A DNA stretch of 64,000 nt, from positions 11,777 through 75,776 of the forward strand of contig CAVFXQ010000006.1 of assembly GCA_963626555.1 (NCBI GenBank). Direction: 5' to 3'. This document shows positions 18,577 through 25,380 of the stretch, piece by piece. The stretch is from UBA1181 sp963626555 (GTDB lineage Bacteria; Bacteroidota; Bacteroidia; Bacteroidales; Paludibacteraceae). Position numbers and translations under genes: made by a program. Below the pieces are notes generated by a model, which was given only the letters and a program-made list of their open reading frames with translations, had not been told where the DNA came from and did not search any database. Positions within the stretch are counted from its first letter, which is position 1. The number at the start of each line of letters is the position of its first letter.

Positions 18577-18776
18577 ATTCTTATTAGTTTTTATTTCACT
18601 CCAAAATTTCCTGATTGTACACAACAAATTCGGGAAACATATGTAGAAGATATTCAAAAGAAGGAATACACTCCCTTTCACGAACACTCGCAAAAGAGAC
18701 CAAACGTAAACCAAACGGTAATGAGATGTAGGGAAAACTCTAAAAAAGAGTGAATCAACAAAACTTCGCATCTAAA

Positions 18777-18842
18777 TTCCTACGGCAGCATTACCTGCAT
18801 CAGGTCGGAGGGTATAATCTCAGCACTACGGCACCCCTTTCG
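18777..18842 (-). promoter_or_regulatory. TPP riboswitch (THI element)
   Basis: On the minus strand, the conserved THI-box blocks appear in order: GGGGTGCC, GCTGAGATTATACCC, GACCTGATGCAGGTAATGC and CGTAGGAA. Thiamine pyrophosphate binding to this RNA shuts down thiamine genes. It sits between the promoter at 18853-18883 and thiS. Confidence 0.96.
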
Positions 18843-18852
18843 AATACGAGGG

Positions 18853-18883
18853 CAAATATAAAAAATCTTTTTGTGAAAACAAA
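18853..18883 (-). promoter_or_regulatory. Promoter of the thiamine operon
   Basis: On the minus strand, TTTG (18883-18880), a 19-bp spacer and TATATTTG (18860-18853) match the Bacteroidetes consensus. Transcription would start right at the edge of the TPP riboswitch, which supports both calls. Confidence 0.88.
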
Positions 18884-18922
18884 CAGTAGGATCAAATGAG
18901 AATGCTATGATTTCATTTGCAA

Positions 18923-19022
18923 CATAGATAAAGCCAGTTGAACAGTCAAACAGTTGGCTTTATCTATGCTTTTTCTTATAGATAAAGCCAGATGAATTGG
19001 TAAGGAGTTGGCTTTATCTATA
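18923..19022. repeat. Two tandem 46-bp inverted-repeat elements
   Basis: Two elements of exactly 46 bp (18923-18968, 18977-19022), each with 14-bp perfect inverted ends around an 18-bp middle that matches at about 11 of 18 positions. The outermost pair is C-G in one and T-A in the other, so base pairing is kept despite the change. The right arm of the second element contains the -33 TTG of the following ATPase gene. Likely an operator or structured leader element. Confidence 0.85.
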
Positions 19023-19038
19023 GGATTATATATATTTG
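19008..19038 (+). promoter_or_regulatory. Promoter of the DUF234-type ATPase gene
   Basis: TTG (19008-19010), a 20-bp spacer and TATATTTG (19031-19038) match the Bacteroidetes consensus. The -33 box is inside the right arm of the second inverted repeat. Confidence 0.65.
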
Positions 19039-19097
19039 CAGCCAAATAGAGAGTCAAATATCTTAATAAATATCTATTTAACAAAGAATCACAGAGA

Positions 19098-20516
19098 ATG
19101 GTCAAGATAATTGGAAGAAAGAAAGAAATAGCGCAACTTCAATTCTTTTACGAGGCAGAAGAATCAATGTTTGTCGTCGTATATGGACGAAGGAGAGTGG
19201 GGAAAACATTTCTCATTCGTGAGACATTCGCCAACGAAATGACATTTTATGCCACCGGAGTAAACCAAGAGAAGAAAGAAGTTCAACTTCAATATTTTTA
19301 TCACGCTCTTTGTAAATATTCAAGCACGCCTCTTTCCCTTCCACGGTCATGGAATGATGCCTTCAAAGCTCTCATATTAATATTGGAGAAAAGCGAAGAC
19401 CGCAAAAAAGTAGTCTTTTTAGATGAATTATCATGGATGAATGGTTCTGACGGGTCGTTTCTCACCGCTTTGGAATGGTTTTGGAACAGTTGGGCATCGA
19501 CACGCAACGACATTCTATTAGTAGCCTGTAGTTCTGCCACTTCCTGGATTATCAACAAAATATTCACCAATCACAGCGGACTCTACGGAAGAGTCAACCA
19601 ACGCATCCACCTTCATCCGTTTAGCCTCTACGAATGCGAAAAATTCTACGAAGAACGCAGAATTAAGATGAACCAATATGACCAAGTGATGAGTTATATG
19701 GTCTTTGGTGGGGTTCCCTTCTATTTGAATATGCTCAACCCAACCCTCAGTTTAGCGCAAAATATTGACACCCTGCTGTTCAATCCCGACGGACAACTGC
19801 ACGACGAATATGAAAACCTATACAAGGCGATGTTTCGGAATGCAGACAATCACCTGACTATCGTTAAATCATTGACAGAGAAGAAGAAAGGTCTTACCCG
19901 AAATGAAATATTAGAGGCAACAGGACTTCCGAATGGTGGCGGTTCAACACGCATTCTCACAGAATTGGAGCAGAGCGATTTTATCCGTTGTTACACATCT
20001 TTTGGACAAAAGAAAAGAGACGAAATATATCAACTAACCGACGCCTACACCCTTTTCTACTTCCATTTTTTGAAGGACGGACGGAACAACGACCAACATT
20101 TTTGGCAACACAACATTGGCACATCCAAAATTCTCTCATGGGCAGGATATGCCTTTGAGCAAGTTTGTCTGAAACATATTGACCAAATAAAAGACACATT
20201 GGGTATCAGCGGAATAAACACGAATGTTTCGAGTTGGACAAGCAAGTCCAAAGAACGAAAATCGCAAATCGATTTAGTGATAGATCGAGCAGACAACATA
20301 GTCAACCTCTTCGAAATAAAATTCTCAACAAAACCTTACAGCATTGACAAATCGTATGCCGACACACTACAAACACGCCAATGGCAATTCGAGCAGGAAA
20401 CCAAAACCCGCAAAAGTTGCCAACAAGTGATGCTCACCACCTACGGACTAACCCCATCTGCAAACAACTCCGTACTTCAACAGTCGCTCACAATGAACGA
20501 CCTATTCAGCGAGTAA
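19098..20516 (+). CDS. ATP-binding protein, archaeal-type AAA ATPase with DUF234-like C-terminus
   Basis: A 472-residue stand-alone P-loop protein. Walker A is VVYGRRRVGKTFLIRE (about residues 28-43), Walker B is KKVVFLDELSWM (near 113) and CSSATSWIINKIF fits the sensor region. A winged-helix segment (LTRNEILEATGLPNGGGSTRILTELEQ) follows, then a C-terminal region with QIDLVIDRADNIVNLFEIKFS, which has the D...E-x-K pattern of PD-(D/E)xK nucleases (DUF234-like). The role of this family is not established; mobile-element or defence roles are only suggested. Its promoter carries a double inverted repeat. Confidence 0.85.
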   Translation: MVKIIGRKKEIAQLQFFYEAEESMFVVVYGRRRVGKTFLIRETFANEMTFYATGVNQEKKEVQLQYFYHALCKYSSTPLSLPRSWNDAFKALILILEKSEDRKKVVFLDELSWMNGSDGSFLTALEWFWNSWASTRNDILLVACSSATSWIINKIFTNHSGLYGRVNQRIHLHPFSLYECEKFYEERRIKMNQYDQVMSYMVFGGVPFYLNMLNPTLSLAQNIDTLLFNPDGQLHDEYENLYKAMFRNADNHLTIVKSLTEKKKGLTRNEILEATGLPNGGGSTRILTELEQSDFIRCYTSFGQKKRDEIYQLTDAYTLFYFHFLKDGRNNDQHFWQHNIGTSKILSWAGYAFEQVCLKHIDQIKDTLGISGINTNVSSWTSKSKERKSQIDLVIDRADNIVNLFEIKFSTKPYSIDKSYADTLQTRQWQFEQETKTRKSCQQVMLTTYGLTPSANNSVLQQSLTMNDLFSE

Positions 20517-20786
20517 AATGGGCCTTTCACACCTTTCTTTTCTATAGAACCTTGTCATTTCAATGGCGAATACATAAGCCCCACTCTCTATTCCGAAAAC
20601 TCCACAAATCCCTAAATAAATGACTACCGAGGACACAACGATTTTGAAAGAATATTCATATTACGTCCGCTTAATCTGCTTTTTGATGACCATCAGCTGT
20701 CCGTTAAAATGTGTACAATTCAGACTGCGAGGATTTCGAAATTATCAATGTAGCAGGTTTTTATTAAAGAGCCTCGAAGCATCGCC
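20517..20786. other. Gene-free stretch before the Fic repeat
   Basis: Together with the palindrome at 20787-20859 and a 37-base leader this makes 380 bases without a gene. I see no recognisable gene, RNA or terminator here. A possible 70-codon frame (20620-20832) runs into the palindrome and has no support. Confidence 0.5.
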
Positions 20787-20859
20787 TTCTGCCTCATTTG
20801 CGATTTTTCTGCCTCATTTCCTCCATAAATGAGGCAGAAAAATCGCAAATGAGGCAGAA
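20787..20859. repeat. 33-bp perfect inverted repeat upstream of the Fic gene
   Basis: Arms 20787-20819 and 20827-20859 are perfectly complementary, with a 7-base loop. Each arm contains two copies of the 12-mer TCTGCCTCATTT (or its complement) separated by 8 bases, so GAGGCAGA occurs four times. A TATTTTTG promoter box (20866-20873) begins 7 bases after the second arm, so the repeat covers the -33 region. Likely operator for the following gene. Confidence 0.9.
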
Positions 20860-20896
20860 AAAGTCTATTTTTGCCTCCGAAATATATTCGTTGAGC

Positions 20897-21943
20897 ATGC
20901 ATCAATTCGACTACATAGAAACACCTAAGAAACTACTAACTCCAGAAGTAGTTGGCATGCTCACGAAAATACATGAGTTAAGAGGAAAACAGGATCTTTA
21001 TATTGCAGCGAAGCCAGACGTTCTTTCCTCTCTTCTGGATTTGGCGATGATCCAGTCAACAAAAGCATCCAATAAAATTGAAGGTATTTGTACTTCTGAC
21101 GAACGACTTCAAGCCATCGTTCAAGACAAAACGGAGCCCCATAACCGTTCCGAAGAGGAAATCGCTGGCTACCGCGACGTACTCGCCACCATTCACGAAA
21201 GTTACGAATACATTCTTCCACGCCCCAACGTCATTCTTCAACTCCACAGAGATCTTTACAGTTTCTCGTCCAACAACGTAGGCGGACAATTCAAAAACAC
21301 TGACAATGTCATCGCCGAGACTGCCCTTGATGGCACGTCCAAGGCTCGCTTCATACCTACCCCCGCTTACCAAACACAAGATGCGATTGAAACCCTATGC
21401 TCTGAATTTTTGAAAGCAATGGAAGCCAATGCAATAGACCCACTTCTATTGATATTTATGTTTATTATAGACTTTCTCTGCATCCACCCTTTCAACGATG
21501 GGAACGGCCGAATGAGCCGTTTGCTGACACTACTTCTTCTCTACCGCAATGGTTACATTGTCGGCAAATTCATCTCAATTGAAATGATGATTGAAAAAAG
21601 CAAAGTCACCTACTACGAAGCGTTGAAAGAGAGTTCCATTGACTGGCACAAATCTGAGAACGACTATCTTCCATTCGTGAAATACTCATTAGGGATTCTT
21701 CTAAAAACATACGCAGAGTTTGAGAATCGTGTTGACAATGTCTTCAGTGGCAAGCTCACAAAAGCAGAACGCATCAAATCCATTTTCGACCAAAAATTAG
21801 GGAAAATAACCAAGTCAGACATTGCTCAACAATGCCCCGACATCAGTATTGTTACCATCGAACGCACTTTGGCTTCACTCCTTAAAGAGGGCTATATTGA
21901 GAAATATGGGAAGTCAAAAGGAAGTTTTTATACGAGAAGGTAG
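20897..21943 (+). CDS. Fic family protein with inhibitory motif and C-terminal winged helix
   Basis: A 348-residue Fic protein, a family that transfers AMP or other phosphate-containing groups onto target proteins. The start at 20897 follows the TATTTTTG box; a longer frame would begin inside the palindrome. The catalytic motif HPFNDGNGRMSRLL (His197) is intact. The self-inhibitory helix motif (S/T)xxxE(G/N) is present as SNKIEG at residues 58-63. The C-terminal 70 residues (KITKSDIAQQCPDISIVTIE) look like a winged helix, so the protein may bind its own promoter repeat. The target is unknown. Confidence 0.93.
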   Translation: MHQFDYIETPKKLLTPEVVGMLTKIHELRGKQDLYIAAKPDVLSSLLDLAMIQSTKASNKIEGICTSDERLQAIVQDKTEPHNRSEEEIAGYRDVLATIHESYEYILPRPNVILQLHRDLYSFSSNNVGGQFKNTDNVIAETALDGTSKARFIPTPAYQTQDAIETLCSEFLKAMEANAIDPLLLIFMFIIDFLCIHPFNDGNGRMSRLLTLLLLYRNGYIVGKFISIEMMIEKSKVTYYEALKESSIDWHKSENDYLPFVKYSLGILLKTYAEFENRVDNVFSGKLTKAERIKSIFDQKLGKITKSDIAQQCPDISIVTIERTLASLLKEGYIEKYGKSKGSFYTRR

Positions 21944-22080
21944 GAGGCGAATGGGAAATTACATTGACAAAAAGGCTTATTGTTTACTACCCTACAAGAG
22001 TTCAGACAAGCCCAATTTTCCAATCTACGTGACACATCATTTTTTGACCTATAGACCTAAATTTATCCATAACTTATTTT

Positions 22081-22644
22081 TCACTGTAACTCTAACGCCC
22101 GATCATCCTGCACCGACAAAACACCATTTGTTTTTTCTAATGCTTCTCTCTGTTCACCGTTTTGTAGTTTCAGCGCGTAACCATTGATGTTATTGTAGCG
22201 ATATAACACCTCAATACTGTTCTGCTTGATAAACTCTTCAATCGCAGTCGTACCGACAGACACGTCATAATATACAATGACCGTTTTGCCCTTCTGCTCC
22301 TGCATAAGTTGTTTTTGCTGGCGAACAGACTCTTCATGAATGAGGTTCATTACCTTAACTATAAAATCCTCACTTAGACCCATCGCTGTCCCATCCTTGC
22401 AAAGTCGTTCAACCAATTCACTGAACCTATTTGTTTGAACAACAGCGATTTTATGCTCCTTCTTGTATTTTCCCACAGCAACGCACACCTCCATACGATT
22501 GGCAAGCGTCCGCATCAATTCATTGTCTATCGAATCAATCTGCTGACGCAGCTCTTTTAGTCCACTAACACATTCACTGTCAACATTTTGCGCAAACATT
22601 GACAATGACACTACTCCCAATAATATTGCTATTAGATACCTCAT
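22081..22644 (-). CDS. Exported AroQ-type chorismate mutase with extra I9-like C-terminal domain
   Basis: A 187-residue protein with a signal peptide (MRYLIAILLGVVSLSMFAQ). Residues about 24-110 are a helical AroQ chorismate mutase (LRQQIDSIDNELMRTLANRM, VGKYKKEH, NRFSELVERL), which converts chorismate to prephenate; here it would act in the periplasm or outside. Residues about 118-187 (TVIVYYDVSVGTTAIEEFI, NINGYALKL, NGVLSVQDDRALEL) resemble the I9 propeptide/inhibitor domain of subtilases. The gene stands alone, divergent from parE. The I9 resemblance is from pattern recognition and is not verified. Confidence 0.8.
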   Translation of the reverse strand: MRYLIAILLGVVSLSMFAQNVDSECVSGLKELRQQIDSIDNELMRTLANRMEVCVAVGKYKKEHKIAVVQTNRFSELVERLCKDGTAMGLSEDFIVKVMNLIHEESVRQQKQLMQEQKGKTVIVYYDVSVGTTAIEEFIKQNSIEVLYRYNNINGYALKLQNGEQREALEKTNGVLSVQDDRALELQ

Positions 22645-22876
22645 CTAAAGAATTTTTTTACCATCTACAAAAGTAAAATGTTTCGGGCAGATAACCTCCT
22701 TCCCTTTTTTCTCTTCCCAGAAAAAACCGTCTTCAACTCGCACCTGTATGCCATTTTGTTTAATGGATTAAATAAAATCGGCGATTTCTTTGTAAGTCTA
22801 TTAAACAGAATCGACCTTTTCTCCCTTTCCTCATTTTTTTGTACCTTTGCATTTATCTTAAGATATTTTCCTTTTT

Positions 22877-24769
22877 ATGGCAGAAGAGTTGAACTTTAAC
22901 ATAGAAAATTCACAGGTTGGCAATTACGACGATGACAGCATCCGACATCTTGAGGGGCTTGAACATGTGCGTCTTCGTCCCGGCATGTACATCGGTAAAT
23001 TGGGAGATGGCTCCCATGCCGACGATGGCATCTACGTTTTGTTGAAAGAGGTACTTGACAACAGCATCGACGAGTTCCGTATGAAGGCTGGCAAGCAAAT
23101 AGACATCACTTTGCAAGATGGAGCGATCACCGTTCGCGACTATGGCCGTGGTATTCCACAAGGTAAGATGATCGACGCCGTTTCGATGATGAACACGGGT
23201 GGTAAATATGACAGCAAAGTGTTCAAAAAGTCTGTCGGACTAAATGGCGTAGGTACGAAGGCAGTCAACGCACTCTCATCTGAATTTCGTGTGCAGAGCT
23301 TTCGAGATGGGAAAACAAGAATTGCAGAGTTCTCGCGTGGCGAACTCATCAAAGACTCTGGAATCATAGATACAGACCAACCCAACGGCACGCTTGTCTT
23401 CTTTCGTCCAGATGACGACCCAAAATACAAACTTTTTGTCAACTACAAATACAAGGAAGAGTTCATCGAGACTATGTTGCGTAATTACGCATACCTCAAC
23501 ACTGGTCTCACGCTCTTTTTTAACGGAAAGAAAATATATTCTAAAAATGGTCTGCTCGACCTGCTTACCGAGTCGGTGATTCTCGAACCGCTCTACCCTA
23601 TCATCCACTTGAAAGGAGACGATATAGAGATAGCCTTCACACACTGTCAGCAATACGGCGAGACCTATTTCTCATTCGTCAACGGTCAGCACACCACCCA
23701 AGGTGGTACGCACCAATCAGCCTACAGGGAGGCGCTTGGTAAAACAATCAAGGAGTTTTACAATAAAAATATGGACTTGGCAGATATCCGTCAGGGCATC
23801 GTCGCTGCCATCGCCATCAACGTTGAAGAGCCCGTCTTTGAAAGTCAAACGAAGACGAAATTAGGATCCAAAGACGTTGATCAAGCAGGTACACTCTCTG
23901 TCAACAAATTCGTCAACGATTTTGTAAAGACGGAATTGGACAATTATCTGCACAAGAACCCTATTACCGTAGAGACCTTGCTACAGAAAATCTTGGAGGC
24001 AGAAAAAGAGCGTAAAGCCATCGCTGGCGTTACAAAAGCAGCTCGTGAGCGTGCAAAAAAAGTGAACCTCTGCAACAAGAAACTACGCGACTGCCGCATC
24101 CACTATAACGATGTAAAAGGCGATAAACAAGAAAAATCATCTATTTTCATCACTGAGGGACTATCAGCAAGCGGATCTATCACAAAATGCCGCGATGTCT
24201 CCTATCAAGCTGTCTTCAGTCTGCGAGGAAAAACTCCAAACAGTTGGGGATCCTCTCGTGAAATCGTCTACAAAAACGAAGAATACAACCTTCTCCAAGC
24301 GGCCCTCAACATCGAAGAAGGCATGGAAGGACTCCGCTATAACAAAGTAATCATCGCTACCGATGCCGATGACGACGGAATGCACATCCGATTGTTGCTA
24401 CTCACTTTCTTCCTGCAGTTCTTCCCTGACCTCGTCCGACAGGGACATGTCTACATACTGCAAACACCCCTATTCCGTGTGCGTGACAAAAAGCAGACCT
24501 TTTACTGCTACAACGATGAAGAACGAATCAACGCCTTGAAAGTCATTGGAGCAAAGGCAGAGATAACGCGATTCAAAGGATTAGGAGAAATCAGCGACCA
24601 CGAGTTTAAATACTTCATCGGCGAAGATATTCGTCTTGACCAAGTGGTTTTACGCAAAGGCGATGCCTTCAATGACCTATTAGAATTCTATCGTGGCAAA
24701 AACACCCCTCAACGACGAGACTTCATCATCGACAACCTCGTCATTGAAGAAGATATACCGAAAGACTAA
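22877..24769 (+). CDS. parE: DNA topoisomerase IV subunit B
   Basis: ATPase subunit of topoisomerase IV, which with ParC unlinks replicated chromosomes. At 630 residues it matches Bacteroidetes ParE. The GHKL ATP site is visible (LKEVLDNSIDEF, DYGRGIP, KKSVGLNGVGTKAVNAL), as is the TOPRIM region (ITEGLSASGSI, IIATDADDDGMHIR). The opening DDDSIRHLEGLEHVRLRPGM fits ParE better than GyrB. A TACCTTTG box lies at 22842-22849, 27 bases before the ATG. parC is not in this window directly after it; rpiB follows. Confidence 0.9.
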   Translation: MAEELNFNIENSQVGNYDDDSIRHLEGLEHVRLRPGMYIGKLGDGSHADDGIYVLLKEVLDNSIDEFRMKAGKQIDITLQDGAITVRDYGRGIPQGKMIDAVSMMNTGGKYDSKVFKKSVGLNGVGTKAVNALSSEFRVQSFRDGKTRIAEFSRGELIKDSGIIDTDQPNGTLVFFRPDDDPKYKLFVNYKYKEEFIETMLRNYAYLNTGLTLFFNGKKIYSKNGLLDLLTESVILEPLYPIIHLKGDDIEIAFTHCQQYGETYFSFVNGQHTTQGGTHQSAYREALGKTIKEFYNKNMDLADIRQGIVAAIAINVEEPVFESQTKTKLGSKDVDQAGTLSVNKFVNDFVKTELDNYLHKNPITVETLLQKILEAEKERKAIAGVTKAARERAKKVNLCNKKLRDCRIHYNDVKGDKQEKSSIFITEGLSASGSITKCRDVSYQAVFSLRGKTPNSWGSSREIVYKNEEYNLLQAALNIEEGMEGLRYNKVIIATDADDDGMHIRLLLLTFFLQFFPDLVRQGHVYILQTPLFRVRDKKQTFYCYNDEERINALKVIGAKAEITRFKGLGEISDHEFKYFIGEDIRLDQVVLRKGDAFNDLLEFYRGKNTPQRRDFIIDNLVIEEDIPKD

Positions 24770-24791
24770 CAAACAACCCTTCATTAATAAT

Positions 24792-25241
24792 ATGAAAGCC
24801 CTAAACGAATTGACTATCGGCATTGCCAACGACCATGCCGGAGTAGAAGTAAAAAACTTCATCATTGACAACTTGTCCGAAAAAGTTAAAAAGATCGTCA
24901 ATTTTGGAACCGACACCACCGAGAGTTGCGACTACCCAGATTTTGCACACCCTCTCGCCACTGCGGTTGAGAACGGAGAATGCGATTTCGGCATCGCCAT
25001 CTGTGGAACAGGAAACGGGATCTGTATCACCTGCAACAAACATCAAGGGATACGAGCTGCCCTTTCATGGGAAGTCGAAATTGCCAAATTAGGACGACAA
25101 CATAACAACGCCAACATCGTAGGCATTCCTGCTCGTTTTATCTCAAAAGAGAAAGCATTGGAAATCGTTGAGGCATTCCTTTCAACAGACTTTGAAGGGG
25201 GCAGACATCAACGTAGAATAGAAAAAATTCCTGTTAAATAA
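24792..25241 (+). CDS. rpiB: Ribose-5-phosphate isomerase B
   Basis: Interconverts ribose-5-P and ribulose-5-P in the pentose phosphate pathway. The start at 24792 is chosen because it gives a normal 149-residue RpiB and lies 22 bases after the parE stop. The signatures ANDHAGVEVKNFI, CGTGNGICITCNKHQGIRAAL and NNANIVGIPARFIS carry the catalytic Cys (in CGTGNG) and phosphate-binding residues. It likely shares the parE transcript and ends at a hairpin terminator at 25272-25303. Confidence 0.95.
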   Translation: MKALNELTIGIANDHAGVEVKNFIIDNLSEKVKKIVNFGTDTTESCDYPDFAHPLATAVENGECDFGIAICGTGNGICITCNKHQGIRAALSWEVEIAKLGRQHNNANIVGIPARFISKEKALEIVEAFLSTDFEGGRHQRRIEKIPVK

Positions 25242-25271
25242 TAGGTCATACCAAATAGTTACATAAATTTG

Positions 25272-25303
25272 CGAGGGGTTGTATTTCATCCCCTCGTATT
25301 TTA
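25272..25303 (+). terminator. Hairpin after rpiB
   Basis: A 7-bp GC-rich stem (25272-25278 with 25290-25296), an 11-base loop and a TATTTTAT tail. A TAAATTTG box (25264-25271) directly abuts it, so the hairpin could alternatively be the 5' end of the GH9 leader. Confidence 0.6.
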
Positions 25304-25380
25304 TCTGCTCACACAGATTTTATTTCCGTGGAATGCATTTGTGAAAGAAATAAACTTAGTATATAAGTAATAGGTAATCT

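Noticed and set aside
18905..19105. Minus-strand frame across the two 46-bp inverted repeats
   Set aside because: Its coding potential comes from the repeats themselves, and it overlaps a promoter.
20620..20832. 70-codon frame before the Fic gene
   Set aside because: It runs into the palindrome, has no family resemblance and no promoter box.
22801..22849. -33 boxes for many TAnnTTTG elements (for example before parE, ubiE, fba and paaK)
   Set aside because: No TTTG or TTG at 19-20 bp could be found, so these are cited only as -7 boxes within gene entries and not annotated as complete promoters.
24693..24791. N-terminal extension of RpiB
   Set aside because: The extension overlaps parE in another frame and is not part of the family; the ATG at 24792 gives the normal length.
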